Source: Epiperipatus broadwayi
Taxonomy: Eukaryota; Onychophora; Udeonychophora; Euonychophora; Peripatidae
Assembly (NCBI GenBank): GCA_028023455.1
Contig: JAQFVV010000021.1
Location: forward strand, 8,584,853 to 8,648,852
Length of the DNA: 64,000 nucleotides
Direction: 5' to 3'
Below, one piece after another: positions 1 to 12,365 of this stretch. A program made the position numbers and the translations under genes. The stretch's first letter is position 1. Each line of letters starts with the position of its first letter. The notes under the pieces were generated by a model. That model had not been told where the DNA came from. It made no database searches and saw only the letters and a program-made list of their open reading frames with translations.

Positions 1-304
1 TTGTACATGGTTGCTGTTAATTTAAGAGAACATCTGCTTAAAAATTTGATTAACTTGCCTTTGCACAAAATCAGAGCTTCATTAAGAAGCAGCTGCAAGA
101 TAAGATAATAAAATTAGTTTTTGTTTGGCAAATTCTTATCATATAATCAGCACTTGAAATCTGAAGCTCTCTCAAAAGTATGTTTTTTATCTATTAATTT
201 TTGTAGTCTAGATTCCTGAAAAATATAATGCTCACTTGAAAGTTTCCAATTACATGTTAATGATTTTTTTTATTATGCTATTATTTTTTTTCGTAGTGTC
301 TTTT

Positions 305-1556
305 TATTCTTTTTTCTCTTGCCAAATTAAATTTCTTACTTCAACAAATGTTGTGCCTGCATTCATATACTATGTCTAATATAAAGTTGTTTATATGATG
401 ATAGCCATTATATTTGCATATGTATTTTAACTTCTAATGTATCTTCATGCATTTTATAGAAGAAAACAAATGTGACCAATCATCATCTTACTTTTAGTGT
501 GTTTCCAGCTTGTTGAGGATGGTAATTAACCAGCACAGCTATTAGATTCTTCTTAAATGCAATTGCTACCTCGAGCCAATGATGCAGGACTTACTATCAC
601 TTTATTGTGTCATATAAGGTTTTAAAAAGATAGCTAAACCTTCCTAATCAGGCAGTTTTTCCATCTTGCTTTCATATGGCTGTTACATATAGAAAATACT
701 TTATCCCAGATTGGATTGTCTCTCATTCTGTGGATTAATATCATCAAATAGTTTAATTTCTTAGGTTACATAACATTTGATAAAACAATGATAGTTCTGT
801 ATTATACTTTCATTTATTGCAATCTTGACCAATCAGGTAATTACCATTTGGTAATGAATTAAAATTCCTGTCTCCAGATTGCTTTCTGATATGTTTGGCA
901 TTGGGGATATTTGCTAGGCACATAACTGCATCATTTCCAGTTTTGAATCTCAAGCCTCATTGCTAAGAGCAAAATTCAAAACAGGTTTGGAAGTGAGACA
1001 CAGATGCAACACGATCTGGTAATCATCGCCTATCCAATCTTACTATAGATGGTGCAAGAGTGAATGGCTGTCATTGTTTTATTTTACGAATTGTTTTAAA
1101 TTAAAAGACTATATTTATATATTTGAAATTATATAGATTTATCAGAATATAAATATTCTCACTATTAACTGCTTTAAGGATTTTCCTTTTTGATTTTATG
1201 CCAAGTTTTACTATCTCAGATTTGTCCCATCACATTTTGAAGCACAAAATAGTAGATGTTTTTTTTATCAGAATTATATATCTTACTTATCTTTAGTCCC
1301 ATGTTAAATAATAATGAGATTAAATTTTTTGCCAATATTTACTTATTCATTTTTGTTGCTCTTGGAATATTTTCCAAGGCATGAGATTAACTATATTCTA
1401 AAAATGAGTAATGACTACAATTAATAAAACTTGTATACTATGTCTCTCCACTGTAATTTCCAGGCAAAAAATATTAAACAAAGGTAAGATAATAACAACA
1501 GAATGTATTTTATTTATAATGTAAACACACCAATATCTTAATAAATCATACTAATA
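305..1556 (+). repeat. Left arm of giant inverted repeat
   Basis: This 1.25-kb stretch reappears as its reverse complement at about 2770-4016. Anchors are easy to see: GCCAAATTAAATTTCTT at 321 against its complement near 4001, the tract around 361-420 against 3905-3966, and ACACACCAATATCTTAAT at about 1526 against about 2793. Small indels and substitutions occur throughout, so the duplication is not a fresh assembly artefact. I see no ORF, tRNA-like box or ribozyme core in it. It could be the long terminal inverted repeat of a transposon, or two copies of one element head to head. A transcript across it would form a hairpin of over 1 kb. Confidence 0.85.
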
Positions 1557-2769
1557 TCAGTTCAGTACATTTTCAGTGGTGCATTATAGTTGATCATGTA
1601 TTATTTAGCAATACACTTTCATTGAATTTCATGACTAATTCACTAAAAAGTATTTATGATTAATTAAAAAGAAAAAGAAATGAATGATGAAATCTTAATT
1701 TCTCTTGAATATTGAACTAAGAACTTACTGATTTTAAAATGTTGACTTCACAAATAAATAAAAAAAGTGAAAGATTCTCAACAGGTGCCAATTTCATTTT
1801 AAATAATAGAAATATGGTGATAATTTTGAATTCTCAGTTTTTAAATATAAATATGAATAATTACAAAATGTTTATGTCAAATTTCTGAAGACTAAAAAAT
1901 AATAAATATAAAAAATAATTTTGTTTTTTAAACCACAATTTGAGTTGTTATATTAAATTTGAAATAAAAATGTGGGATGTCGTAAAATTATAATGATTGA
2001 ATTATCTAATTCTAGACTCCCCACACTTTAATTTCAAGCTAAATATATTAACCCAAAGTGTGACTGAAAAAAAAATTGGGGTTTTTAATGAATTATTCCT
2101 CAAATTAAATGAAAGCAATTTTTATAAGACATTTAAAAAATATATTACTCTTTACTAATCATTAAAAGCAAATCAACACTTAGACAATACACATATCAAT
2201 AACAATCAACAATTTTAAACTGTTGTCAAGGCAGCCTCATTTTACAATCAACAATTTCAAATTGTTGTCAAGGCAACCTCTTTTTAACAATAAAAGCGGA
2301 ATCCCACCTTTATTAATGGTCTAATATATTTATGTAGTTTAGGTAAAATTAAAATTCAGTTTAACAGTTTTTAATTAAAATAGATTACCATATATTATCA
2401 AATCATATGTAATTTTATCTCTGATTAATAAAAAATTTCGACTTTATTTGTATTCATAGATTGTATCTTAAGATAATTTCTGTAATTTATAATATAGGTG
2501 TACTTTTTTTTGTAAATTTAATTATTTTTTTTAAAAAAGATCGGTAGAACTAACCATAACAGGTATCTCATCTAAAAAAATATTTGTTATAAAATTAAAA
2601 TATATTGGTAAATAAAAGCTATAAATATATTATTACACATTGAAGAAAATGGAATTCAATTAATTATTCTTTTCTATATTGCATTTAATAATAATAGATA
2701 TATTCCCTTTCAATTAAACTTTAAAGTATATATCTAAGCCCAAAAAGATATGATAATTTATAGTCTAGT
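1557..2769. other. Spacer between giant inverted-repeat arms
   Basis: AT-rich spacer with no gene. Its middle (1931-2330) is a copy of a dispersed repeat family described separately. The rest is A/T-rich sequence with short homopolymers and nothing I recognise. Confidence 0.6.
1931..2330 (+). repeat. Dispersed repeat family G, copy 1
   Basis: Matches 49803-50310 in the same order: a block starting near ACAATTTGAGTTG, the block CCCCACACTTTAATTTCAAG with CTAACCCAAA-type sequence, then ATTAAAAGCAAATCAACA and the motif TTGTTGTCAAGGCAACCTC. The last 170 bases also match 55505-55665. TTGTCAAGGCARCCTC occurs twice in tandem here (about 2222 and 2265). No coding potential; transposon class unknown. 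Confidence 0.7.
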
Positions 2770-4016
2770 AAATAATTAGTAATAAATATTAAGATATTGG
2801 TGTGTTTGCATTGTAAATAAAATACATTCTGTTGTTATTACTTACCTTTGTTTAATATTTTTTGCCTGGACACTACAGTGGAGAAACACAGTATGCAAGT
2901 ATTATTAATTGTAGTCAATAACGAGTTTACTCATTTTTAGAATATAGTTAATCTCATGCCTTGCGAAATATTCCAAGAGCAACAAAAATGAATAAGTAAA
3001 TATTGGCAAAAAATTTAATCTAATTATTATTTAACATGGTACTAAAGATAAGTAAGAGATATAATTCTGATAAAAAAAACCTCTACTATTTTGTGCTTCA
3101 AAATGTGATGGGACAAATCTGAGATAGTAAAACTTGGCATAAAATCAAAAAGGAAAATCCTTAAAACAGTTAATAGTAAAAATCTTTATCTTCTGATAAA
3201 TTCATATAATTTCAAATATATAAATATAGTCTTTTCATTTGAAACAATTTGTAAAATAAAACAATGAGAGCCATCCACTCTAGCGCCATCTATAGTAAGA
3301 TTGGATAGGCAGTGATTACTAGAGACTTACATCTATTCCACCTCCAAACCTGTTTGAATTTTGCTCTTAGCAATGAGGCTTGAGATTCAAAACTGGAAAT
3401 GATGTAATTATGTGCCTAGCAAATAGCCCCAATGCCAAACATATCAGAAAGCAATCTGGAGACAGGAATTTTAATTCATTAGCAAATGGTAATTATCTGA
3501 TTGCTCAGGATTGCAATAAATAAAAGTATAGTACAAAACTATCATTGTCTTATCAAATGTTATGTAACCTAAGAAAGTAAACTATTTGATGATATTAATC
3601 CACAGAATGAGAGACAGTCCAATCTGGGATAAAGTATTTCCTACATGTAACTGAGCCATGTGGGACAAGATGGAAAACTGCTTGATTAGGAAGGTTTAGC
3701 TATCTCTTTAAAGCCTAAAATACAACACTATAAAGTGATAGTAATTTTTGCATCATTGGCACAAGATAGAAATTGCATTTAAGAAGAATCTAATAGCTGT
3801 GCTGGTTAATTACTATCCTCAACAAGCAAACACACTAAAAGATGATAATTGGTCACATTTGTTTTCTTCTATGAAATGCATGGAGATACACTAGAAGTTA
3901 AAATGCATTTGTAAATATAATGGCTATCATCATATAAACAACTTTATATTAGACATAGTATATGAATGCAGGCACAATATTTGTTGAAGAAATTTAATTT
4001 GGCAATAGAAAAAATT
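2770..4016 (-). repeat. Right arm of giant inverted repeat
   Basis: Reverse complement of about 305-1556 (see that entry). The outer junction lies near 4016, where ATTTGGCAATAGAAAAAA still pairs with the left arm and AATACAGTATCATT no longer does. No clear target-site duplication was found outside the arms. Confidence 0.85.
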
Positions 4017-7000
4017 ATTTGAGATAATACAGTATCATTAAATAATTATTTATAAGTTATTTATAGAATCTTTTACTTGATAATTAATTTGAGGTCAAAT
4101 TAATTAATTAATTGATCAATGCCCTTATTGTCAATCATTGATTTCTTTTATAACCAATTGATTTATCATATAAAAGCAACTAATCATGTGTAACTACGTC
4201 ATTCTTCTTCATTTATCATTCTCTTATTCTTTATTAGACTTATCATATGTTAATGTATTAGTTGTGTATTATTTTGTTAATTTAAGTCATTAATGGCTAT
4301 GTTAAATATCTGCTTAGGTCTCCTGATTTGGCCATCATTTCACTACTACATCTCCAATAGTATACACCAAATGAAATTCTTTAAGAAATTTGTTATTACT
4401 GGAAGAATTGTCCCATAACTTTATTGTACCAGGAATTCTTACAGAGGTATATAAAATGATATCTCTATGAACTATTAGTTAACCTTCAATTTATTGTTTA
4501 TTTATGCTTGTAATTTATTTAAAACTAAATTTTGAATATCTGAACTGTGCTTATCTACTTGAATAAAATTGCTAAGTTATACTTTATAGCTTATTTTCTT
4601 ATTATAATTATTTACAAGAATTCTCATTATGTTAAACCTTATTTATAATAAGATTTGAACTTTATTAGCTTCCAGAATATCGTAAAATAATAGAAGTGGC
4701 TGTAAGATAATAACTCTGAAAATTTAAATGCATTTACCTTATTATGGAAGTAAATTATTTTTATATTATTATATTTTCACAATTAAAAATATTCATAAAA
4801 AATAGCATTGTACTAATTTTAAAACAAATAAAATGTTTATTTTAATGTCTAAATTTGAAAAATTGAAATATTGCATTTCCATGAATTATATATCATTTTA
4901 AAGTATGTCATGAAAAAATAGACTTTCTGTTTGTAAGTTTTATCATTCGATAAAATATATGCATTGAAATATATTACCTATTATTGGGAAATTTTTACAT
5001 GATATGAAAATAAAAATGACTGTTCATGCTGAAATATGTTTTATTTCATCTAGTTATTTTTACTTACTATAATAAATAAATAATATTTACTAAGGCTGTA
5101 ATCTCAAGAATGTGTGCATAAAAATGTGATAGTAGGGACCTCTACAGGTCTTAACCACAAGCTTATATTTAGGAAGAAAAGAGGGGAACCCCTCTTTACT
5201 TCAACCTACTTTCTATATAAATAGGTAAAGCTGAAGCGGTTAGATCTGAGAGCGTGAAGCTATTCAATACTTCACTAATTAAGTCCACATTTCTTATTAC
5301 ACATATAAATGTCTTAATGCCTTTAAAAATTCATTTTACTTCGAATTTAAATAATATTAAGCTCTCTGCAAAATTCATATTGCTTTTCATAAATATTCAT
5401 GCTATATAAATCTCAATGAAATATTTTTTGCTAACTATGGAAATATGATATACTATGCTTTCTACAAATTACATATTATTGTATAAACTTCACATTGCTT
5501 AAAATAATACTGTGCCCATTTGTTACTTATAAAGTTTACATTGTGCTTGCTATACATTTATTAGTATTTAAAATTTTGTATTGCTTTGAAAGAAATAATA
5601 TCATAAGTCTCATATTCTTTCAGAGAATATTGTACTTTTTTATCATGAATGGCTATACAATTCTGTCAATGTTAATTCAGTTGCCTTGAATTTTGATTGG
5701 GTGATATTTAAATACTCAAAATATTTTGAATAAAATATTCTACACTTTTATGAGACCATTATTCAAACTATAGTATTATGGAGAATGACATTGGAATCAA
5801 CGATTTTAGGACTTGAGCACTTCTCAGGTGGTAAAAAAGCTAAAAATATAATATTTTGGATTTAAGTATATTTATATGTTATTATGCTTATGATTTTGTA
5901 TGCTTATACTTTCTGTATAATTTATGCTATTTGATTATTAAATTGTAATCAAAAGTAATATGTATCTCCAGTATGAATTATTTAGAGTGCAGAATAAATG
6001 AATGGATGAATTATTAGAGTTGATGTATGTTTTCTTAATTAATTGTAATCCACAATCCATATGCCTAATAATTATTTTATTATAATATCCTATGTTTTAT
6101 CCATTTGTCACATCATATGCTTATTATTAATATATGGGTTAATCAGTGTTTCAGAGCTATTTTTATATATTGTCTTAGTTATAACTTTTGATGTGAAATA
6201 TGTTCTAAGTAACATGTAGCTATATGCTATGCTTTTTGTAAATTCTTGTGATGGTTTATTCATATTCAGTTTATTAAGATTAGCAACATGGTCCTAATTC
6301 TTTATTTGCACTTTAGACAAGTTTGTACTTTTAAATTATTATATAATTTGCTTACTGTATTTTTTGATGTTTTTCTTGATAAAAATGTTATAGTCATAAA
6401 TAAGACTAATGCTGTGTGTGTGTTATGCTTTTGATATTATCAAAACAGGTTAAGTATTTTAATACTAATGATTTGCATATTATGAATATTATGTGCTAAA
6501 ACAATGATACAATATTTCAATTTTAAACTTACATAATAATATTATACTGTCTTCAGAAATTATGAATCCTCTCCAAATTCAAGGTTATAATATTGTTGGC
6601 AAGATGTATTTGCTACTACATTAGATATTGTTTATACTATGTCATAGTGGAAAACAAAGCTGAGTTAATAAATAAATGTGAGAGCTTTCTCTCTTCATAG
6701 CTTACAATATGTTTTCTTAATGTCTTTAAATTTATTGTTAAAACATTATAATCATTGTGTTATTTTAATCATATTAAAATTAGAACTACAGTACTTATAG
6801 TTATTAAATTTTCTGGTATTAATAAAATATTGATTCAGTTATTAAATTTGAACTTTTTATCTATATCATCATTGGCATTGGCAGAAAATCTCAATCATGC
6901 AAAATATTATATTGTTTGAAATATAAGATCGGTTAAGATTATTTGTTTTATTTAATTTGGATTATAAGAAATCCTTTAGTATGATATATCAGTATAAACA

Positions 7001-7300
7001 AAATCCCTTTCCTACTCATACTATCATGAGTGTATTCTAGATATTGCAAAAAAAAGAGTCATTAATAAATATTAGAGTTTCATCATTACTCATTAAAATT
7101 ATTTATTGTATTATGACATTATCAGAAGATTGGATATTATCATATTGTTTTCTAGGATACATTCACTTGTAGGATTAGAATTGAAATAAACAGTATAATT
7201 TTATTAATTTATTGGAGAATGTTTAGTAAGAATCCTGAGAGTAGTGAAGACAGATTTGATTATGTATATTTTATAATGGTAATCTGTTTATAGATCTAGC
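4017..7300. other. AT-rich DNA without recognisable genes
   Basis: Apart from the repeat at 5085-5175, I see only A/T-rich sequence. Short chance ORFs such as 5495-5689 have a composition (Ile, Leu, Phe, Tyr) expected of random AT-rich translation. No RNA gene, splice-bounded exon or transposon domain was recognised. Confidence 0.6.
5085..5175 (+). repeat. Half copy of CCAAGGCTGTAACCTC foldback MITE
   Basis: The stretch from AAGGCTGTAATCTCAAGAAT through AGTAGGGACCTCTACAGGTC to AACCACAAGCTTAT is one arm of the palindromic element at 35759-35934. Only one arm is present, followed by unrelated sequence including a small GAGGGGAACCCCTC palindrome at about 5181. Confidence 0.75.
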
Positions 7301-7440
7301 CTAATTGGATGTGTTTTAAGCAGCATAAGAACTTTACAACACATGGCTACCATCAGTTTGCGTTATGGGTGACTAATTGGTTGCTGGCTGACAGACACTG
7401 CTTTAAGCTAACCTAGTCAATAAATAATCAAAAATTATAC

Positions 7441-7945
7441 CAAATTTACAACTCAACCAGACTAGGTAAAAAAATAATCTGTAAAATGTTACCAATGGTT
7501 TCACTAAGCAGACTTCTCAAGTGTAAAGAACTACAAAATAATAACATATTGAAATTAAACATTGTCCACAATTCCTCTTACTATTGTTAATACTAAAAGA
7601 ACAGTTAATTACTTCAGAATCATACATTTTTAGTAATAAAGATTCTTTAATTCTTCTGAAAAGATACAAGTCACACTATTAATTTTGATGAAGCTAAGGT
7701 TGTCTTCTTTGAGAGAAATGAAATATAAAAAAATGACGAATCTTTATTATTCAAAATTTATAATTTTTGATGCAATTAACTTGTTTAAAATTTATTTTAA
7801 TATTAATTGTGGATAATGTTTAGTTTAAATCTGATGTTATTTTGTAGATCTTTACACTTGAGAAGTTTGCTTGTAGCAGTAAAATCATTGGTTGTGCTTT
7901 TGAGTTTATTTTCTTGGCTAGTCTCATTGAGTTGTGAGTTTGGGG
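7441..7945. repeat. Foldback pair of PLE-related 3' sequence
   Basis: 7441-7661 is the reverse complement of a sequence resembling 7737-7945. Shared blocks include AAAGAATCTTTATTA, GTTATTTTGTAG(T/A)TCTTTACACTTGAGAAG and CTTGTAGCAGT. The same unit occurs again in both orientations at 11515-11745 and 12120-12360. There it continues a Penelope-like reverse-transcriptase reading frame, so I read this as two 3' ends of the same element joined head to head, without the RT part. All frames are broken. Confidence 0.65.
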
Positions 7946-8154
7946 TAATTTAAATGTATATATTTATTTATATTATAGGATTGAACATGTATGGGAGAAA
8001 AAAATATTTTCATGTAAAAAAAGAAAGAAAAATAATTACTGTTATAAGATTTGGTATTCATAAAGTGAATGTATATAAGAGGGGTTTAATCCCAATGTCC
8101 TGGAATTTTATAATAAAATTACATGCTTATTTTTAGGCATTATAAATTACATCT

Positions 8155-8720
8155 TCTTTAAAGTATGCCAATTTTATGCAATGCACTGTTTTAAATGTGT
8201 TTTTCAGGTTTTGAAACAGTCTTGAAACTCTTGCGAATGACTTTTAATATCTCCGTCACATTTTTCTTTATGACAACAAAGTCTGCTAAACATTTTCTTT
8301 TGAGGCATTGTTTCATTCATGAGAATATAAAAAAAATTTCAAGAGCAAGATCAAATAAATATGGCTGATGACTAAGTTGTGGCATGCTGTTTTTTTAACT
8401 TTTAAAATTGTTCACACTCAATACTTTGTGTGTCGGCACATTATCATAATGAAGCTTACTTCTCACTTTGTCACAAATTAGGATGTTTTTATTTTACTGC
8501 ACCATCAAATGTTTTAGAACTTGTAGGTAAAAATCCTAATTATTATGAATGAATTTTTGAATGAACAACACTCTCTTTGCAACAAAATAATCTGCATCAT
8601 CTTTAGTTTGAACATCACACCACACTCTTTTTTGGAGACATGGAAAATTTGATCCTTTCATTGAACCCCTCATAAACTCGTGTTTACCCTAAAGAAGCTT
8701 GCTTGTAAGCTTGTGTGAGC
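8155..8720 (-). pseudogene. Dead mariner-type transposase (C-terminal half)
   Basis: Reading the minus strand and allowing stops and frameshifts, short runs follow the mariner (Tc1/mariner) transposase order. A stretch like MSPKKS is followed by YDNVPTHKVLSVNNF, matching the family's HDNAPAH block with its catalytic Asp, then a PQLSHQPYLFDLA-like segment in the position of the PHPPYSPDLAP block. After that come KVIRKSFKTVSK and a C-terminal NSALHKIG-like end. The gene has many stops and is non-functional. The N-terminal DNA-binding part is not recognisable, and I could not define terminal inverted repeats. The reading comes from pattern memory of the family, not from an alignment. Confidence 0.6.
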
Positions 8721-8729
8721 ATGAAAACT

Positions 8730-10620
8730 GTTTTTCTTGCCATTTTTTCTAACAGAAAACAATATTTTATGTTGTTCCAACTTTTTAGCCATCACAAAAA
8801 TCATCAACTAAGTGTTACTGTGCAGCACCACAACTTCACTCAATAACACTAGTTGTAAGACTAATACAGGAGGGGGAGGTCTTTGCAGAAGTTATATAAT
8901 GGTGTATGAATGTAGTATAATGCACTTGCCTATCAAAAAATGATTCTGGTTCTGTTGGGTATCATCTTTTATTTTGCATGATGGGTAAGTAATATGTGAA
9001 TGCAGATTTGAAGAGATTTCTTTCATTGTTAATATTTTTTTCTTAGAAAAAAAGAATATTGATAAAGCATTTGTTCAGAGTTGTAATTGGTGTATATAAT
9101 GATGTGTAAAAATAATATATCATTGAATTGCAAACTTATATGGACCATGTAGTAATAGTATTACCATAAAGGGGAAGCAAACAAGAAATATACTTTTGAA
9201 GGCAGTGCAAGATCACAATCTCAATAGAGCTAAATTTCAATTACTAGCTGAGTAAAAACAACCAAAAATATGTTGGGTCAGATGAATAAAATTGTTATGC
9301 ACCCATCTATTGTTAGGTACATAAATATAACATGATGTGTTCCAACCTGCATGATTTAATTCAGAGGTTAAAATGGCAGATACTGGAGATCAAAATCCAT
9401 GAACCATAGCTGAGCTTTCTCATACCCAGTGATCATGCTTCTTGTGAATATTATTTTGTGTATGATCTTCTAAACAACTGATCATATATTCATGCCAGAG
9501 AAAACTAAAACAGTCAGACATGAGCTATTGGTATTAATTTGAATGAGTGCAAGCAAATTAATACAAATAGCACGTCTCAATGTTTTGTTTTTCTCCCACA
9601 TGATTACATATAAATCGCTAATAAAAATTAATTTTCTACTCCTAAACATATTTTCTACATTATTGTTATAAATATAAGACTCTTAAATGCAATTGTGCGC
9701 CTTTACCTTTCAATATTGTGACCTAGGTTCAAATTTGGTCTGGCTAAATTCAAACATTTTTCATAACCTAATGACGGAAAAGCATTCAAATCTTCACCAA
9801 CCGCATTTGCTAAGACTGGCGTCTTTCTTCACGGTTTTTCTTAAATAAGCAAATAATTGAATATTTACTGCTGGAAGTTCGGAAGAAGTTAGATTTCCGG
9901 AAATAATAAAGGTAGACGGCGATCTTAAGCAATAGAGTCTGCCTTTGTATCGCCACCAAACTACGGCAGCACCGCATTTACATTAGGAAGTTTTTTTTCA
10001 CTGCTTTGGCTATTTAAAAACTGTTTTTATCTCTTTTTTATTACTTTATTTAGTAATATAGTTTTTGAATAATCATTTATCAAGGTTTGTAAAAATCTTA
10101 AGTTTGTTAATGCTTTGTTAAATAAAAGATTAACTGACTCGATATTGTTGTGAATCCTCAAAAATGACTATGTATATGTAACAGAACTTTTTTTAAATTC
10201 AATTTTTTTTGTAGGTATAGAAAATATTTTTATTGAAGTTTGTGTATAGTTATCTCAATATTTCTTAAAATTTAATTTAAAACCTGGTTATGACTGTTAT
10301 TTTCGTTGGATTAAAGTGACAGCCTACAAACTCCAGCTAGATAGAAAATTGAATTTTTCCATCATCAAAATTGCTTTCATTAGAAATAAAAAGAAAAAAA
10401 ATCTTTTTAAAACAACATCTTTGACATTTATAAAATGTAGGGTAAGCCAACAGATATTTTACCATTACAAAAGAAACTATTTTTAAAAAATAAATTTGTT
10501 ATATAAAATAAACAAGAAAATATCAGCTCAACGGTATAACTATCGATTTATGAAAGTACCTTTAATTTGGGTTCACTAATTGTTGTATTTCTGGTATATA
10601 TTATTTACATATATGTAATC
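8730..10620. other. Unannotated DNA with one G+C-richer island
   Basis: No gene recognised. About 9770-9990 is clearly richer in G+C and CpG than its surroundings (for example GTAGACGGCGATCTTAAGC and CTACGGCAGCACCGCATTTA) but has no long ORF. It could be a promoter or first exon, or a fragment of a transposon with different composition. Confidence 0.4.
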
Positions 10621-10629
10621 TAAAAATAT

Positions 10630-10960
10630 AAGATGTTCTAATATCTATCTATCTGACTATTATTCTACGTACCCGCCTCCATGTCATTCACATACCTGCT
10701 CACCTGCAGAACTTGACTGCATACATGTCTAGCTGTTCAAACACCGACACAAACTATGTATCTGGCCATACATTCAAATATTTATCTATATAACAATCTA
10801 CCTACTTACCTCTCTACAATTTTTTATTTCTTAATTAATCTATTTATCTATCTATTAATTTTCCCAGGCATTTATCAATTCTTTTATCTGCCCATTTATC
10901 CTATCCATCCATATGATAATCTATCTCTTTCTCTCTCTATCTATTCATCTATCTATATAC
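10630..10960 (+). repeat. Degenerate TATC/CTAT-rich simple repeat
   Basis: An imperfect pyrimidine-rich tract full of CTATCTAT, CTACCTAC and CCATCCATC units. The ORF at 10756-11007 (many Tyr, Leu, Ile) is a translation of this tract and not a gene. Confidence 0.7.
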
Positions 10961-11131
10961 ATATAAAATACATATTTTGCGGGTTCATCCGTGTTAAAAA
11001 CTTTTAATATCAATATACTGACGTTTCGACTTGGTCACTCTGTGATGGCTTGTGTGACCAAGTCGAAACGTCAGTATATTGATATTAAAAGTTTTTAACA
11101 CGGATGAACCCGCAAAATATGTATTTTATAT
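10961..11131. repeat. Near-perfect palindrome with hammerhead 3' halves
   Basis: Arms 10961-11037 and 11054-11131 are reverse complements with almost no mismatch, around a loop of about 16 bases (TCTGTGATGGCTTGTG). Each arm, read outward, contains AAGTCGAAACGTCAGTATA, which looks like the 3' part of a hammerhead ribozyme: stem II strand, GAAA, short ACGU stem III, cleavage-site GUC. The loop plus right arm could form a 6-bp stem II (GGCUUG with CAAGUC). The expected CUGAUGA is disturbed (CUGUGAUG). The lack of divergence suggests recent origin. Confidence 0.7.
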
Positions 11132-11254
11132 ATTTAACCCGTGCAAATCTTCGTTTTAACATATATATATAATGGATATTATATCATTTCTATTTATTAT
11201 TATAATGGCAGTCCATAAAAATATTTAATTCAATATATATATTAATAAAAAAAT

Positions 11255-11480
11255 CAAATCATACACCACATGACTTAATTTAATAAGATTGAAGTACAAA
11301 TATAGTATAATGAGAATGCTAATAATATTAGCTCTTAACAATCTTTTTTGAAAATCCCTATTCCCAAACTGGTTTCAAGCTATTGCTATTAGCAGTGAGG
11401 TGCTAGGATGATGACATCCACAGCTTAAAATTGGTTTGGGAATAAGGACATTTGGAAAATCTTGTTAAGAGCTTTAGCAT
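11255..11480. repeat. PLE terminal region with head-to-head hammerhead-like motifs
   Basis: 11255-11340 matches the region 3' of the PLE endonuclease fragment at 44805-44890 (CACATGACTTAATTT and flanks). Read on the minus strand, 11354-11410 contains CACCTCACTG followed by a GC-pairing hairpin, GAAACCAGTTTGGG and flanks with AUCC/GGGAU pairing. That is the same layout as the motif at 45135-45195. A second, plus-strand partial copy (ATGATGA, then AAATTGGTTTGGGAAT and CTTGTTAAGAGC) abuts it at about 11405-11475. Both cores are mutated. Confidence 0.5.
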
Positions 11481-11514
11481 GCTCAGTATATTACATAAAT
11501 ATATACCAAACTTA

Positions 11515-11745
11515 TTCCAAATTCACAACTAACCCAAATTAGCCAAAGAAAATAAACTCAAAAACACAATCAATGGTTTCACTGCTACAATCAGACTTCT
11601 CAAGTACTTATAAAGGTCTAAAAGATAACAAATTACCCACAATTCCACTGATATCTCACATACCTTTAATATTAAAAGAACATTTAAATAAGTTAATTGG
11701 TTCAGAATCATAAATTTTTAATAATAAAGATTCTTTAATTTTTCT
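11515..11745 (-). repeat. Inverted partner of PLE 3' region
   Basis: Reverse complement of 12120-12360 with moderate divergence. Shared blocks are AAAGAATCTTTATTATTAA, GTTATCTTTTAG and GTAGCAGTGAAACCATTG. Together with the plus-strand copy it frames the RT fragment at 11756-12016, a head-to-head arrangement seen with several elements in this window. Confidence 0.75.
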
Positions 11746-11755
11746 TTTTATTTTA

Positions 11756-12365
11756 TTGCTTTCAAATTTTTATATGATTAGGGAAGATTGGATAATAGGT
11801 TATATTATTTCTCCTTTAATTTGTTCAGTTTATATTAATTATTTGAAAGAGGAAATTATTATTAAGAAGGATTGTTTATATTTAAAGTTATTTGTCAGAT
11901 ATGTTGATAATTGTTTATTTGTAATTGAAAGTGATAAATTGAAAGAATTGGAGAATGAGTTTAATTGTTTTGATTCTTCTCTAAAATATGTTGTAGAAAG
12001 AAGAGGGGGGGATTAGATTTTGTTCAATTAAAATTTTTAGATTTATTAGTGATTAAAAATGTAAAGAATAACTACTTGGTATGTAGTCATTATGTAATAT
12101 TTGAATGAAATGAAATAAAAAGAAGAATTAAAGAATCTTTATTATTAACAATTTATGTTTCTGAAGCAATTACCTTATTTAATAGTTCTTTTAATATTAA
12201 GGGTATGTAGGATGTAAGTGAAAATGTTGATAACGTTTAATATAAATTTGTTATCTTTTAGTTTTTTATGTCTGCTTGTAGCAGTGAAACCATTGGTTGT
12301 GTTTTTGAGTTTATTTTTTTGGTTAGTTTGAATTAGTTGTGAATTTGGAGTAAATTTGATTATTT
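11756..12365 (+). pseudogene. Penelope-like reverse transcriptase fragment
   Basis: The 86-codon open stretch (11756-12016) reads ISPLICSVYINYLKEE, then FVRYVDNCLFVIE. This corresponds to the PLE RT blocks around the (G)SPLSP-type motif and the catalytic YVDD, here YVDN, so one catalytic Asp is lost. After a stop the frame continues with FLDLLVIKN, matching the usual PFLDVLI block, and then KRRIKESLLL. The Gly-Gly-Asp end and following stop come from a G-run (GAGGGGGGGATT at about 12003), probably a slipped homopolymer. It lacks its 5' part and is inactive. LINE RTs have FADD or YADD instead, so the YVD motif in this context favours a PLE. Confidence 0.6.

Noticed and set aside
10756-11007. 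83-codon ORF rich in Tyr, Leu and Ile
   Set aside because: It is a translation of a degenerate CTAT-type simple repeat and runs into a palindrome.
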